Shown one piece after another: positions 22,185 to 31,643 of a stretch of DNA of 64,000 nt. The notes under the pieces were generated by a model, which was not told the origin of the DNA, searched no databases, and saw only the letters and a list, made by a program, of their open reading frames with translations. Origin of the DNA: Ascoidea asiatica (Eukaryota > Ascomycota > Saccharomycetes > Ascoideales > Ascoideaceae); the NCBI GenBank assembly GCA_001600695.1, contig BCKQ01000003.1, positions 1,207,040-1,271,039 of the forward strand, in the 5' to 3' direction. The number at the start of each line of letters is the position of its first letter. The first letter of the stretch is position 1. The translations under genes were made by a program, and so were the position numbers.

Positions 22185-24398
22185 ATGAATAGTTTTAATT
22201 TATTTAAGATTTTTAATTACTCTGAAATGATCAATAAAGCTAATAATCTTAAGGAAAATAACAGTTTTTTTCTGGATAATTTGAATCAAACACAAAATAT
22301 AAATAACATGAATATGAATTTAAACCTGAATGCTGCTGAAAATTTCGTCAATTCGAATAATTTATTGAATAATTCATTGAATAACTCTTTAGATTTAACT
22401 TCAACTTCAAATCCTTTAAATGCAAATCAAAATTCAGTGGCCTTAATATCCCCTCAAAATTTTCAGATCAAACAGCCCAATTTGTCCCTTCAAACTAATC
22501 AACAAAATACACCTGCAAATCAATACTTTTATTCACTGCCTTTAAATAATCAACTTAATCATTCCAATCTTAATTATAATAATGCTTTCATACAAAATTT
22601 ACCCTTAAACTCTTATTCAAAACCAGTCCATTTGCAAAACGTATTTGATTTTACAAATCCTCAATCTCAGTCCCAGTCTCAATCTCAATCTCAATTACAA
22701 CTAGAATCACAATTACAATTACAACCACAATCACAATCACATTCTCTATCTGAATTACAACCTCAAATTCTATCTCAGTCCCAATCCCAGTCTCAGTCTC
22801 AGTCTCAATCTCCAATCCATCAAAGTGAAAAAAACTCTACGTTAAATAGTCCTTTTATACCAAATTCAAATTCAAATTCAAATTCAAATTCAAACTCAAA
22901 CTCAAACTCAAATGTTGCCCTGACTCCTACAACAGATTGTAAGTCCAAGTCAATTGATTCAACTTCTGAAAATGGGACTACTTATATGAAAACCAACCAA
23001 TGTGTTGCATTAGCTGATGTTTATTTTCGAATCAGGACAGATAAACAAAATTTAACTAAACCAATTAAAGACATTGATTCATTAGTCTTTGATTCTTTAC
23101 CAGAAGAATTTGAAAAAAGAAATTTAGTATTTGATAGAACTTTACCTCAAATTAGAGAAAAATTAAATAGATTAAGAACCGAATTAAAAAAAAATAGTAA
23201 AATTCCTCCTTGGGCTTTGAAAATTAAAAGTGCTGAAGATAATGCTTATAATGATTTTCAATATAAAAGCTTTTCATTTGTTGATGCTAAGTTTCCTATG
23301 GATCTGAATAGTAATAGTAATAGTGATGGTAATAGTGATAGTAATACTACTATCAATAAAAATCAAGCTAATAGCTATAATGAAATAGATAATGACAATA
23401 TAAATAATGATGAAAACACTAGTGATACTAATGTTAATAATGACAACGATAATTATATTGTTATGAATAATGATATAAGGAAAAGCTCAGTTAAGTTAGA
23501 GCTGGAAACTTTCTCTTCCTTAAAAAAAATTGATGAAGCTAAAAAACTTAAGAGGGACCGTACAAGGAATGATCAAATTGATAATAGCATTGTATCAACA
23601 AGTGAAACTGAAAATATTGAAGAAAGTGAAACTGAAATTAGGCCTTATAAAAAAAAAAAAAATAATAGTGATTATACTGATAATACAAATAATTCAAATA
23701 ATTCAAATAATTCAAATGATTCAAATTTGGAATTTGAGATTGAAAATTTAACTACAATTATTGAAAAAAAAAAAGAAGAGATTGAACATTTTAGAAAAGA
23801 AGCTGAAACAATGAAGAGGAATTTTCAGGAAGAAAAATTAATTTTGAAGAATGAATTATTTAGTGTTAGAAGTCAACTTTTATATACCCAAAGTGAATTA
23901 ATTGATGCAAAAAATAATAGAAATGAAGAAATTTTAGATATCAAAGCGAAGTTATTGGATAGTAAGTCTGAAATAATAAGTTGTAAAACTCAACTATTAG
24001 AAGCACAAAAGGAAGTGATGAACGCTCAAAAGGAAGTAATGGATTCTAAAAAAGAAGTAATGGATTCTAAGAAAGAAGTAATGGACTCTAAGAAAGAAGC
24101 AATGAATTTTCAAAAGGAAGTAATGGACTCTAAGAAAGAAGTAATGGACTCTAAGAAAGAAGTAATGGATTCTAAGATGAAAGTAATGGATAATTTATTA
24201 ATTACGCAAAAGGAAGTAATGGACTCTAAGAAAGAAGTGATAACCTCTACAAGCAATACATTAATTGCACAAAAGGAGGTGATGGATTCTAAGAAAGAAA
24301 GTTTAGAATCAAAAAACAATGGAAAGCAACAAATGATGGCTATGAGAATGCACTTATTAGATTTTAATAAAAAACAGGTTAAATCTTATAGAAGATAA
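22185..24398 (+). CDS. Low-complexity coiled-coil protein with a possible Myb/SANT-like segment
   Basis: 737 residues; not recognised. Residues 1-260 are Asn/Gln/Ser-rich, with (QS)n and (NS)n runs. About 268-345 is an ordered segment (CVALADVYFRIRTDKQN ... LPEEFEKR ... TLPQIREKLNRLRTEL) whose hydrophobic spacing recalls trihelix or Myb/SANT-like DNA-binding domains; this is tentative. A basic cluster (PYKKKKNN, near 485-495) could be a nuclear signal. Residues about 520-715 form a long coiled coil that becomes a near-perfect heptad repeat, KKEVMDS. A DNA-binding, self-associating nuclear protein is possible. Poly-Asn content and AT-rich codons match its neighbours. Confidence 0.75.
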   Translation: MNSFNLFKIFNYSEMINKANNLKENNSFFLDNLNQTQNINNMNMNLNLNAAENFVNSNNLLNNSLNNSLDLTSTSNPLNANQNSVALISPQNFQIKQPNLSLQTNQQNTPANQYFYSLPLNNQLNHSNLNYNNAFIQNLPLNSYSKPVHLQNVFDFTNPQSQSQSQSQSQLQLESQLQLQPQSQSHSLSELQPQILSQSQSQSQSQSQSPIHQSEKNSTLNSPFIPNSNSNSNSNSNSNSNSNVALTPTTDCKSKSIDSTSENGTTYMKTNQCVALADVYFRIRTDKQNLTKPIKDIDSLVFDSLPEEFEKRNLVFDRTLPQIREKLNRLRTELKKNSKIPPWALKIKSAEDNAYNDFQYKSFSFVDAKFPMDLNSNSNSDGNSDSNTTINKNQANSYNEIDNDNINNDENTSDTNVNNDNDNYIVMNNDIRKSSVKLELETFSSLKKIDEAKKLKRDRTRNDQIDNSIVSTSETENIEESETEIRPYKKKKNNSDYTDNTNNSNNSNNSNDSNLEFEIENLTTIIEKKKEEIEHFRKEAETMKRNFQEEKLILKNELFSVRSQLLYTQSELIDAKNNRNEEILDIKAKLLDSKSEIISCKTQLLEAQKEVMNAQKEVMDSKKEVMDSKKEVMDSKKEAMNFQKEVMDSKKEVMDSKKEVMDSKMKVMDNLLITQKEVMDSKKEVITSTSNTLIAQKEVMDSKKESLESKNNGKQQMMAMRMHLLDFNKKQVKSYRR
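24006..24303 (+). repeat. 21-bp in-frame minisatellite encoding KKEVMDS heptads
   Basis: About eleven imperfect units of 21 bp near the 3' end of the coiled-coil gene, each encoding a variant of KKEVMDS (also QKEVMDS, KKEAMNF). Two short interruptions carry LLITQ and NTLIAQ. Variation is mostly synonymous or conservative, so the heptad is kept. Confidence 0.9.
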
Positions 24399-25998
24399 CT
24401 GTTAATTTCAGTGGTTACAGTCTTGTCATTCTCGAGATATACTCTACTTTTACAGTTTGAAGAATTATTTATTGCTTCGATTGATTATTTTTTTTTTTGG
24501 GCTGATTGTTTTAGAAAATGAGACATATTTATTTCATAGATCTATTTGAGTTAAATAGATAATAATATTTTGATATATCTTTTTAACTATTTCAAATCGA
24601 AAAAAAGGTAGTTCATTCTTTTTGACTGTTTACGGATGTAGCTTTTTATTTCATTTTCTTTTTGTTTAACTGGATGAATTACAAACTAAGAAAAAGCTAG
24701 ATTTCATTTTTTCCATGTAATCGAAATAGATGAAATTAAAGCAATAAAAAAATTCAATCAATAATTTCTTATGGTATTCGTTTCATATTAATTTCTGCAT
24801 CTCTAGTACGAAGAGGCCCAAAACCCAGGTAAAATCTTCCTGTTTTACACCATTTTTTTGAAGATGAAAGTTTCAATAGTTCGAATCAACAATTAGTTTA
24901 TTTAGATATTAAATGCACAAAAAAGCAATTGGGCTACTGGTTAAACGTGGTGAAAATTGTTGATCTCAAGTTTTATATTCAGTTTCTTTTTTTATTTTCA
25001 GACTTAAACTTGAAGTAGTGAATTTCAGCCAAGAGAAAAAAAAATTAGTAATATTCATGTTCCATAAAGGCAAGGATATGGATATGTTATTTCAGGGAAT
25101 TTAAGAAAAAAATAAAATCAACCTTGCTTCAGATGATATGCTTGTACATACTTTTAAGAAAAAATTAATACTTTTTTGGTACTCAACCAACATTCAGTTT
25201 AATTTCCAGTTCCGATAAGCAAAACTAAGATAAATTCACAAGATCTTAAGTTTTTTTCGAGTCTTACAAGCGATAAAAATGTCTGAATATTTTTCTTGGC
25301 TTTCAATAAAGGAAGATATTATCTTGAACCAATAAAATGACTTATTATTTTTCGGAAAATAATATTTCATAACACTAAAATAATATTATTTGGCTCAATA
25401 TATTTTTGATCCTCATTTTTGGTTCAAAGACTTGATTATGAGACATTTTGATGATTTTTGGTATTATTCTATTATTATCTCCCTTTATGAAGTTCTAGAT
25501 AATAATAGTTTTAAAAAATTTGTAACTGAAAATTGCGTGATACATGGAGTCTTAGAAATTTATAGAAATGAAATTGGATTTCAAAAATGATATTCAACCC
25601 TTGTAAATCATAACATTTATTTGTTTCAACCTAGGTTAAATTTAATAATATGATTCTCAAAAGAAGTAGAGAAGCAGTTTTTAAATAATTTAATTCTGTT
25701 GAATAATTTTCAATCAATTTTTATAATGATTTTATATTGATTATTTAAGGAGAATGAAAGAAAAAGAACTGAATGTAAATGAAATTAAAATTGATAAGTT
25801 ATATGACATTATATGAAAATCTAAGAAATTTGAAAGTAAATGAAAGTAAAAAAAAAAAAAAGAAGAAAAAACAGAAAATTATACTATTTGTTAGTTTATT
25901 GATTAGTTTATTAATTAAATTATTGATTGATTGATGGTTTGACATATGGATATATTAAATTACCGGTTGAATGGTTAATTAATTAGCGAGGTGAAATA
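24399..25998. other. Intergenic, with a possible decayed ORF
   Basis: 1.6 kb of AT-rich DNA between the coiled-coil gene and TSC3 (3' ends converge). Its only coding-like signal is at 25279-25590, listed separately. Poly-A tracts occur near 25850. Confidence 0.5.
25279..25590 (+). pseudogene. Possible decayed F-box-like gene fragment
   Basis: One frame runs from an ATG at 25279 to a TGA at 25588-25590 across three TAA codons. The spacing L-x(8)-Q, NDLLFF, LAQYIFDPHFWFKDL recalls an F-box start followed by more protein-like sequence rich in Trp, His and Asp. The open part is 66 codons. It may be chance in AT-rich DNA. Confidence 0.18.
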
Positions 25999-26506
25999 TC
26001 ATGGAGAATAACCGAAATTCTTCAAAGTTGAGTTGGAAATATTCAAAGTGATTAATAAATTAGTATAAGTCAAATCATTACCAGTTAAATAATAATAACC
26101 TCTTTTAATTAAATAGAAAGTATAAGAAGGTAAAAATGTTAAACAACCATAAATCATTAAAGATACAAAAATAAGCATAAAAGTATCTAAATTAAATAAT
26201 AAAATGTCATAGTAATTAATAGTTAGTAAATACTGTTAGTGAAAAAAAAAACAAATCAAAATCTGAAATATAATTGAAAGTCAATTTTGCATTCGATTTG
26301 ACTTCAATTACATTTATATTACACATACGTAAAACAAATGCTTCACCAGTTGTCATTAAATAGAAAGGCAAATGAATATAATAACTCCAATATATTTTAT
26401 CTAAAAGCGATAATTGTTTCTCCTGTTCTTTAAATTCAAATCTATCTACATGATCCATTACTGGAACTTTTGATTTTGATCTTGAGTGAGATTTTGAATT
26501 AGCCAT
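25999..26506 (-). CDS. TSC3: Small subunit of serine palmitoyltransferase, Tsc3-like, two exons
   Basis: Exon 1 is 26329-26506 and exon 2 is 25999-26186. Joined they give 121 residues with no internal stop. Exon 1 carries DKIYWSYYIHLPFYLM, close to the core of yeast Tsc3 (KLYWTYYIHLPFYLM). Exon 2 continues FVLHTFMLIFVSLMIYG, matching the hydrophobic part that follows in Tsc3. The protein activates Lcb1-Lcb2 in the ER membrane, the first step of sphingolipid synthesis. It is longer than the 80-residue S. cerevisiae protein, with a basic Ser-rich N-terminus and a polar tail. Unspliced reading gives a false 96-codon ORF that loses the second hydrophobic segment. Divergent from the gene at 27307. 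Confidence 0.88.
26187..26328 (-). other. Spliceosomal intron in TSC3
   Basis: 142 nt. Donor GTATGT at 26328-26323, perfect branch site TACTAAC at 26228-26222, and acceptor TTTAG ending at 26187, the first AG after the branch site. Splicing falls after the first base of codon 60 (His) and restores the Tsc3 reading frame. Confidence 0.9.
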
Positions 26507-27306
26507 TATAAGTTAGTATGTTATTATTATAGAATATTGATACAATATATGCTTTCTTATGACAGGCGAAATAATGAATGTAATTAGATGAATATTTGAA
26601 TTAATGTAAATTCTGAGATATGATATATTCGATTGATTACTTTATGAAAAATAATAGGCGTGGTTAACATTTATTACTGATATTTTAGTTTTGGTGTTTT
26701 CCGTAAGGTTTGGAAAATGATCACGAAAGGACAGAAATTGAATCCATACAACTGGATTTATATAAAAGCACGAAGCTTTATGTTGAGGTACATTAATGTA
26801 AGTTCCATTTGTAAGTATCTACCAGTACTGGGGATCTTTATTCTTAAATGAAACCAGATAGGTGGATTTAAAAAAATAAAACCCTTTTTTTGGGATTTAC
26901 AAAACGTGACAGACACCAAAAAGTAGGGCCAGCAAGAAAACGGCAATTTTTAAGAGACGGGCCATTGAAAATATGGAAAAACAAGAACCAAAACAATGCG
27001 TAAACAAACAAAAAATATCAAAACAAATCAAAACACAAAAAAAACAACAACAAAAAAAAGCAAAACAAAGATTTTTGTGGTGGAAGAATTGATTTGGATA
27101 AGTCGCAGTTGAACCAAGAGCAACAACAACAACAACACTGGCATCAGCATCAGCAACATCGTTAACATCATCAACAACAGTAGTAACACCAGCACCATCA
27201 TTAGCACCATAATCAGCACTATCACCAAAAGTATCTGCTTCAGGTACAGTTTTTACCAATTACTATTCATTTTGGGCTAAATGAATATTTTCAATTTTAT
27301 TAGGCC
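26507..27306. other. Divergent promoter region, TSC3 and the acidic SIM protein
   Basis: 0.8 kb. A-rich stretches and CAA/CAT/CAC triplet repeats occupy 27000-27200, so the minus strand shows spurious Val/Ala-rich ORFs. An in-frame TAG at 27301-27303 sits just before the downstream ATG; TTATTAG there could also be a 5'UTR splice acceptor, unproven. Confidence 0.5.
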
Positions 27307-30300
27307 ATGTCAGATAATACTCCAAGTAACTTTGAGAACTCTTCACCAGAAATGAGTTTTAATCAAGAAAGACCGATTTTGGAAGATATTCCAGTTTCTT
27401 CTTCAAGTGATAGTAATGATTCTGATAATCAAATTAATAAAATCTCAATTGAAGATCATATTTTAGAACTACCAGATATTCCACAGAATAATATTGAAAA
27501 TAATAACAAAAATGAAATTGAGAATAATAATCAATTCTCAAATACAGATATAAATATAAAAATAAAATCAACAACTATAAATATAAACACAAATGAAAAA
27601 GAGATTCATCAGAATTATGATTCATATAATGAATTATCTGATAATATAGATCCTGAAAAAGATATTGAATCACAAGTTTATAACAAATTATCACAATTTA
27701 TATCTAACTCCAATGAACAACTCCAATCTGAAATTTCTAATAATCAATCTCATCCAAATGGGATCATATCCAATATTAATTCTAATGAAAATAATACAAA
27801 TATTAACAATGATGAAAATAATAATAATAAGAACAATAATTCAGGTCACTCTGATTATATTCAATCTACTCAATTGCCAAATAATAACAACAATGATAAT
27901 AAAAATAATCTTTCTGATCCCGAGAATAGTAATATAATTGATATTGATTCTGAAGATGAATCTCAGGAAAATGATAATAATCATACTTCTAAAAGAGTAT
28001 TACGAAAACCAAAATCTCCTGAAGTTATTGATTTCTCTGATTCTGATGATTCTAATTCAATTGCAGATATGGATTCTGATGAAATTATAGATATAAATGA
28101 TAGTGATAATTCAAATACAAATAATATTACTAATAATAAAAATAAGAATGATATTGAAAATTCAAATTCAAATTCATCTTTTTTAAGAAAAAGTCCGAGA
28201 AATAAAGTAAATTTAAATTCAAGTAATCATTATTTAAGAAATAATCCAAATTATAATCCAAATAGAACCAATTTAAGGCAAAGCACAAGATTAAGTGAAA
28301 AATTTAAAAAACATGAAGAAAAATTAAAAAATGAAATTGAGAATAAAAATGAAGAAGAAAATTTAGTTGATGAAAATTTTGATTCTGATACATCCAATGA
28401 CTCTTTTTATTCTCATCCTATAGTGAACAATAATGTATCAAATAATAATCATAATCAGAATACAAATCAGAATACTAATCAGAGCACTACTAATATTCAG
28501 AGTAATAATAATAATATTCAAAATCAAAACAATGAAATAGAAATCGATGAATCAGAAGATGATGATGTAGATACTATTGAAAGAAATGTAAAAGCAATAA
28601 TAGCGTCTTCCAGAATCGATAATAATGATAATAATTCAAATACTAATGAGAAGGATTCTTTAATAAAAATTAAACGTGAATTTACTCAGAATGAAGTATC
28701 ACTAACCAAAAAGAAATCAGTAAATCAAAATGGAAATCAATCCCAACCTGAATCTAAAATTGATTATCAAAATAATATTAATAATAATAACAGCAACAAG
28801 AACACTTTAACTAATATCAATAATAATGGAAAAGAAAATAATAACAAAGATGAAAATAAAGGAGATAATAATAACATTATGTCAAATAATAAAATTAAGA
28901 AAAAAGAATCACCTATTAAAAATTATACTCCAGATCCTAATGAAGGTTATATTTATTCAAAAAGACTTAATAATTGTCCGTATTTCACTAAAAATAATAC
29001 AGTAATGACAACAGTTAATCCAATATATGGATTTAATAAATTAAAAAGTAATGATTTATTACCAAATTTATTCAATAATATATTTAGATTTGATTCAAAT
29101 ATTAAAGATTTATTAAGTCAAATTTATTTAAGTATTTTAGATCCAGATTATACAATAAATAATTTCAATAAAGAATCAGATATATATAAAATGCCAATAA
29201 AATTTAATAAAACAAATTGGGCACAATTTAAATATGGATATGCATGCTATTATTATTATGAATCAAATAATGAATTATTTGCAATTGATATTTCATCTGT
29301 TGAAGGTCATTCTAAAGAAGATTATGAATTTATGTTTTCAGAAATTTGTCCAGATATCAAAATATTCAATAATGAAGAACAAATAGAATTTGAAGAACTT
29401 TTAAGCAATTTAGAAAAGATCGATAAATTTTTTTATTTTCAAAAAGTTTTAAGTATAATTGATCATAATATTTTATTTTTTGCAAAAATGAAAGATGCAG
29501 AACTTTTATTAGAAAATTATTTTAATGAAAATCATAATATTAAATTTAATGGTGAAAAATTAAAATTTAAAACTGTTAAAAGAGTTGAAACAAGAGGATC
29601 AAGAGATTATTTTTCATTTGAAGGACAACAATATTATACAAGTACAAGAGCAATAAATTTTGAATTAGATAAATCAAATGAATTTAAAAATTATTTAAAA
29701 ACTCCATTATGTTTAAGAATGACACTTAGAAATAAAATATTACCACTAAATTATGAAGAAATGTATGGAGATACAACATATTTTAAAGAACATAATGAAA
29801 AAATAAATGGAATTTCTAATGCAGATCCAATGAGATTTCAATCTGAATTTAAAATTATAAAAGATGATTATAATAATGAAGAAAATATATTATGTAATTA
29901 TAATTTCAATCCGTCAATGGATATTTTAACAGTTGAAATTAAAGATGGTATGAAATTTAATTCATATGTTAAAGTTGAAGAAATTGAAAATGAAGAAGGA
30001 ATTAATATTATAATACCTCCAGAATACTTTGATAATGAGGATATTGGAAATCGAATTCGAAATAAAAATAGAAGTAAAAATTCAAATATAAATAAAAATA
30101 AAGGTAGAATAAAGACAAATGACAATGAAAATGAAAATGATTATGAAGATAATTATGATGAATTTAATTTAAATATAGCGAATAAATTATTGGGTAAAAA
30201 AAGAAAAACTAAATCCAAGAAAATTGATACAAGACCAGTGATAGAATATTTTCAACCTTTAAAGAAAAAGAAAAGGAAAAGAGTTGACTATTATAATGAA

Positions 30301-30990
30301 TTTAATGAACTTGATAATAATAGTAATAATAATGATAGCAGTTTTGATTTTTCAGATAGTGATGAAAAATATACTAGAAAAAGAAGTCGTGGTAGAGGAG
30401 CTAGAATGCAAAATGAAATACAGCGATTTAAATCCAGAAACAATGGAATTAATTCAAATACAAATATGAATTTTAATAATAGTGATAATGAAATTGGAAA
30501 TAGAAGTCGAAATAGAAATGGAATTGGAAATGAAGAATTTGATGAATCTAGAGTAATAGATATTGGAGACAGTTCAGATTCTGATTATTTTTCAGATCTT
30601 GAAGTTGAACAAATAATACCGGATAAAAAACAACAGACGATCGATGTTTCTGGAGATCTGGATAGTGATAGTGATTCTGAAGTTGAACAAACATTTTCTT
30701 TAGAAAAGACAAATAATCAAAATCTTGTTGAAGAACAAGAAAAAAAACCAGCTCAAGAAATAGAAGAAGGGAACCAAACTGAGAATCAGAATTTGGAACC
30801 AAGACCAAATGAACAATACAACAATATAGAAGAAACTCGAGAACAAGAGGAAAAACAGAGTGAAGAAGAACAAGAAGAACAAGAACCTGAACAAGTAGAA
30901 TATGGTAATGGTGGTGAAAATGATGATGAACTAGGATCGGATATTAATTTGGAAGAAGATTTTGAAATTCTTGGAGATTTACTAAGCTAA
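27307..30990 (+). CDS. Large acidic Asn-rich protein with repeated SUMO-interacting-type motifs
   Basis: 1227 residues; family not recognised. The N-terminal 560 residues are Asn/Asp/Ser/Glu-rich. A folded-looking middle region of about 340 residues (about 555-895: YIYSKRLNNCPYFTKNNTV ... NWAQFKYGYACYYYYE ... SMDILTVEIKDG) has normal composition and is probably the functional domain. Basic clusters follow (KKRKTKSKK, KKKKRKR, KRSRGRGAR), likely nuclear signals, then an acidic Glu/Gln-rich tail. Hydrophobic-acidic motifs IIDI (210), VIDF (240), IIDI (260), VIDI (1083) and TIDV (1111) are each next to Ser/Asp/Glu runs, the pattern of SUMO-interacting motifs. A nuclear chromatin or SUMO-pathway role is inference. 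There is no RING finger or helicase motif. Confidence 0.75.
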   Translation: MSDNTPSNFENSSPEMSFNQERPILEDIPVSSSSDSNDSDNQINKISIEDHILELPDIPQNNIENNNKNEIENNNQFSNTDINIKIKSTTININTNEKEIHQNYDSYNELSDNIDPEKDIESQVYNKLSQFISNSNEQLQSEISNNQSHPNGIISNINSNENNTNINNDENNNNKNNNSGHSDYIQSTQLPNNNNNDNKNNLSDPENSNIIDIDSEDESQENDNNHTSKRVLRKPKSPEVIDFSDSDDSNSIADMDSDEIIDINDSDNSNTNNITNNKNKNDIENSNSNSSFLRKSPRNKVNLNSSNHYLRNNPNYNPNRTNLRQSTRLSEKFKKHEEKLKNEIENKNEEENLVDENFDSDTSNDSFYSHPIVNNNVSNNNHNQNTNQNTNQSTTNIQSNNNNIQNQNNEIEIDESEDDDVDTIERNVKAIIASSRIDNNDNNSNTNEKDSLIKIKREFTQNEVSLTKKKSVNQNGNQSQPESKIDYQNNINNNNSNKNTLTNINNNGKENNNKDENKGDNNNIMSNNKIKKKESPIKNYTPDPNEGYIYSKRLNNCPYFTKNNTVMTTVNPIYGFNKLKSNDLLPNLFNNIFRFDSNIKDLLSQIYLSILDPDYTINNFNKESDIYKMPIKFNKTNWAQFKYGYACYYYYESNNELFAIDISSVEGHSKEDYEFMFSEICPDIKIFNNEEQIEFEELLSNLEKIDKFFYFQKVLSIIDHNILFFAKMKDAELLLENYFNENHNIKFNGEKLKFKTVKRVETRGSRDYFSFEGQQYYTSTRAINFELDKSNEFKNYLKTPLCLRMTLRNKILPLNYEEMYGDTTYFKEHNEKINGISNADPMRFQSEFKIIKDDYNNEENILCNYNFNPSMDILTVEIKDGMKFNSYVKVEEIENEEGINIIIPPEYFDNEDIGNRIRNKNRSKNSNINKNKGRIKTNDNENENDYEDNYDEFNLNIANKLLGKKRKTKSKKIDTRPVIEYFQPLKKKKRKRVDYYNEFNELDNNSNNNDSSFDFSDSDEKYTRKRSRGRGARMQNEIQRFKSRNNGINSNTNMNFNNSDNEIGNRSRNRNGIGNEEFDESRVIDIGDSSDSDYFSDLEVEQIIPDKKQQTIDVSGDLDSDSDSEVEQTFSLEKTNNQNLVEEQEKKPAQEIEEGNQTENQNLEPRPNEQYNNIEETREQEEKQSEEEQEEQEPEQVEYGNGGENDDELGSDINLEEDFEILGDLLS

Positions 30991-31337
30991 TTTGAATAAA
31001 ATTTGCTAGATAATGTATTTAATCAATTGTATGTAAAAATAGTTAGAATTGTATTTTTGGACTAATGAAATAATAATTTTTTTTGCTTTTTGTTTGATGA
31101 ATAGATTTTTGTAAAACCGATATAGTAGTCTAGTAAAAAAGGTGTTTTCCTTATTAAAATCTATAATATCAACGATAACAATAATAACAATAATAATGAT
31201 AATCAATCGATTAACTCTCTTAAAATTATATTTATTACCAAAGTACTTTTAACTGGCCAATCAGAGCAAAGTACAATAACCTACTGCTAATGGTGATGAG
31301 CAAGCTCGGGTGTCGGGAATCAAAAGATTTCTTCCGT
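30991..31337. other. Intergenic before tRNA-Pro
   Basis: Short AT-rich spacer. AATAATAACAA-type repeats lie near 31180. No gene seen; the minus ORF at 31006-31206 is chance. Confidence 0.5.
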
Positions 31338-31409
31338 GGCCTGTTGGTCTAGAGGTATGATACCATCTTAGGGTGATGGTGGTCCCGGGTTCGATTCCCG
31401 GATAGGCCC
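31338..31409 (+). tRNA. tRNA-Pro (anticodon AGG), no intron
   Basis: 72 nt, intronless cloverleaf. The acceptor stem GGCCTGT pairs with ATAGGCC (one G-T). The anticodon stem CCATC/GATGG holds the loop TTAGGGT, anticodon AGG. The T arm contains GGTTCGATTCC, the B-box consensus. The discriminator is C. It closely follows the layout of S. cerevisiae tRNA-Pro(AGG), whose A34 is read as inosine for CCU/CCC codons. Confidence 0.96.
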
Positions 31410-31417
31410 TTTTTTTT
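31410..31417 (+). terminator. RNA polymerase III terminator
   Basis: A run of eight T directly follows the tRNA's discriminator base, as expected for Pol III termination. Confidence 0.9.
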
Positions 31418-31643
31418 GCACTTTTTATATCGTGTGATTTTATTTTTATTTTATTGTTTAATTTTTCACTGTCAGACAGAAATAGATCGAAACAGATTGA
31501 ATTGAATTAGAAGAAATGAACGAAATAAAAAGAATAATTCAATCAGAATCCCAAGAAACTAGAAACCATCTTCTTTTTATTCATTCACTTGTCTGTTCAA
31601 TGTATATCCGATTGTATATTCACTTGTTTAGTTAATCTTAATA

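Noticed and set aside
26897-27259. Val/Ala-rich 120-codon minus ORF
   Set aside because: It is the antisense reading of CAA/CAT triplet repeats in a promoter region.
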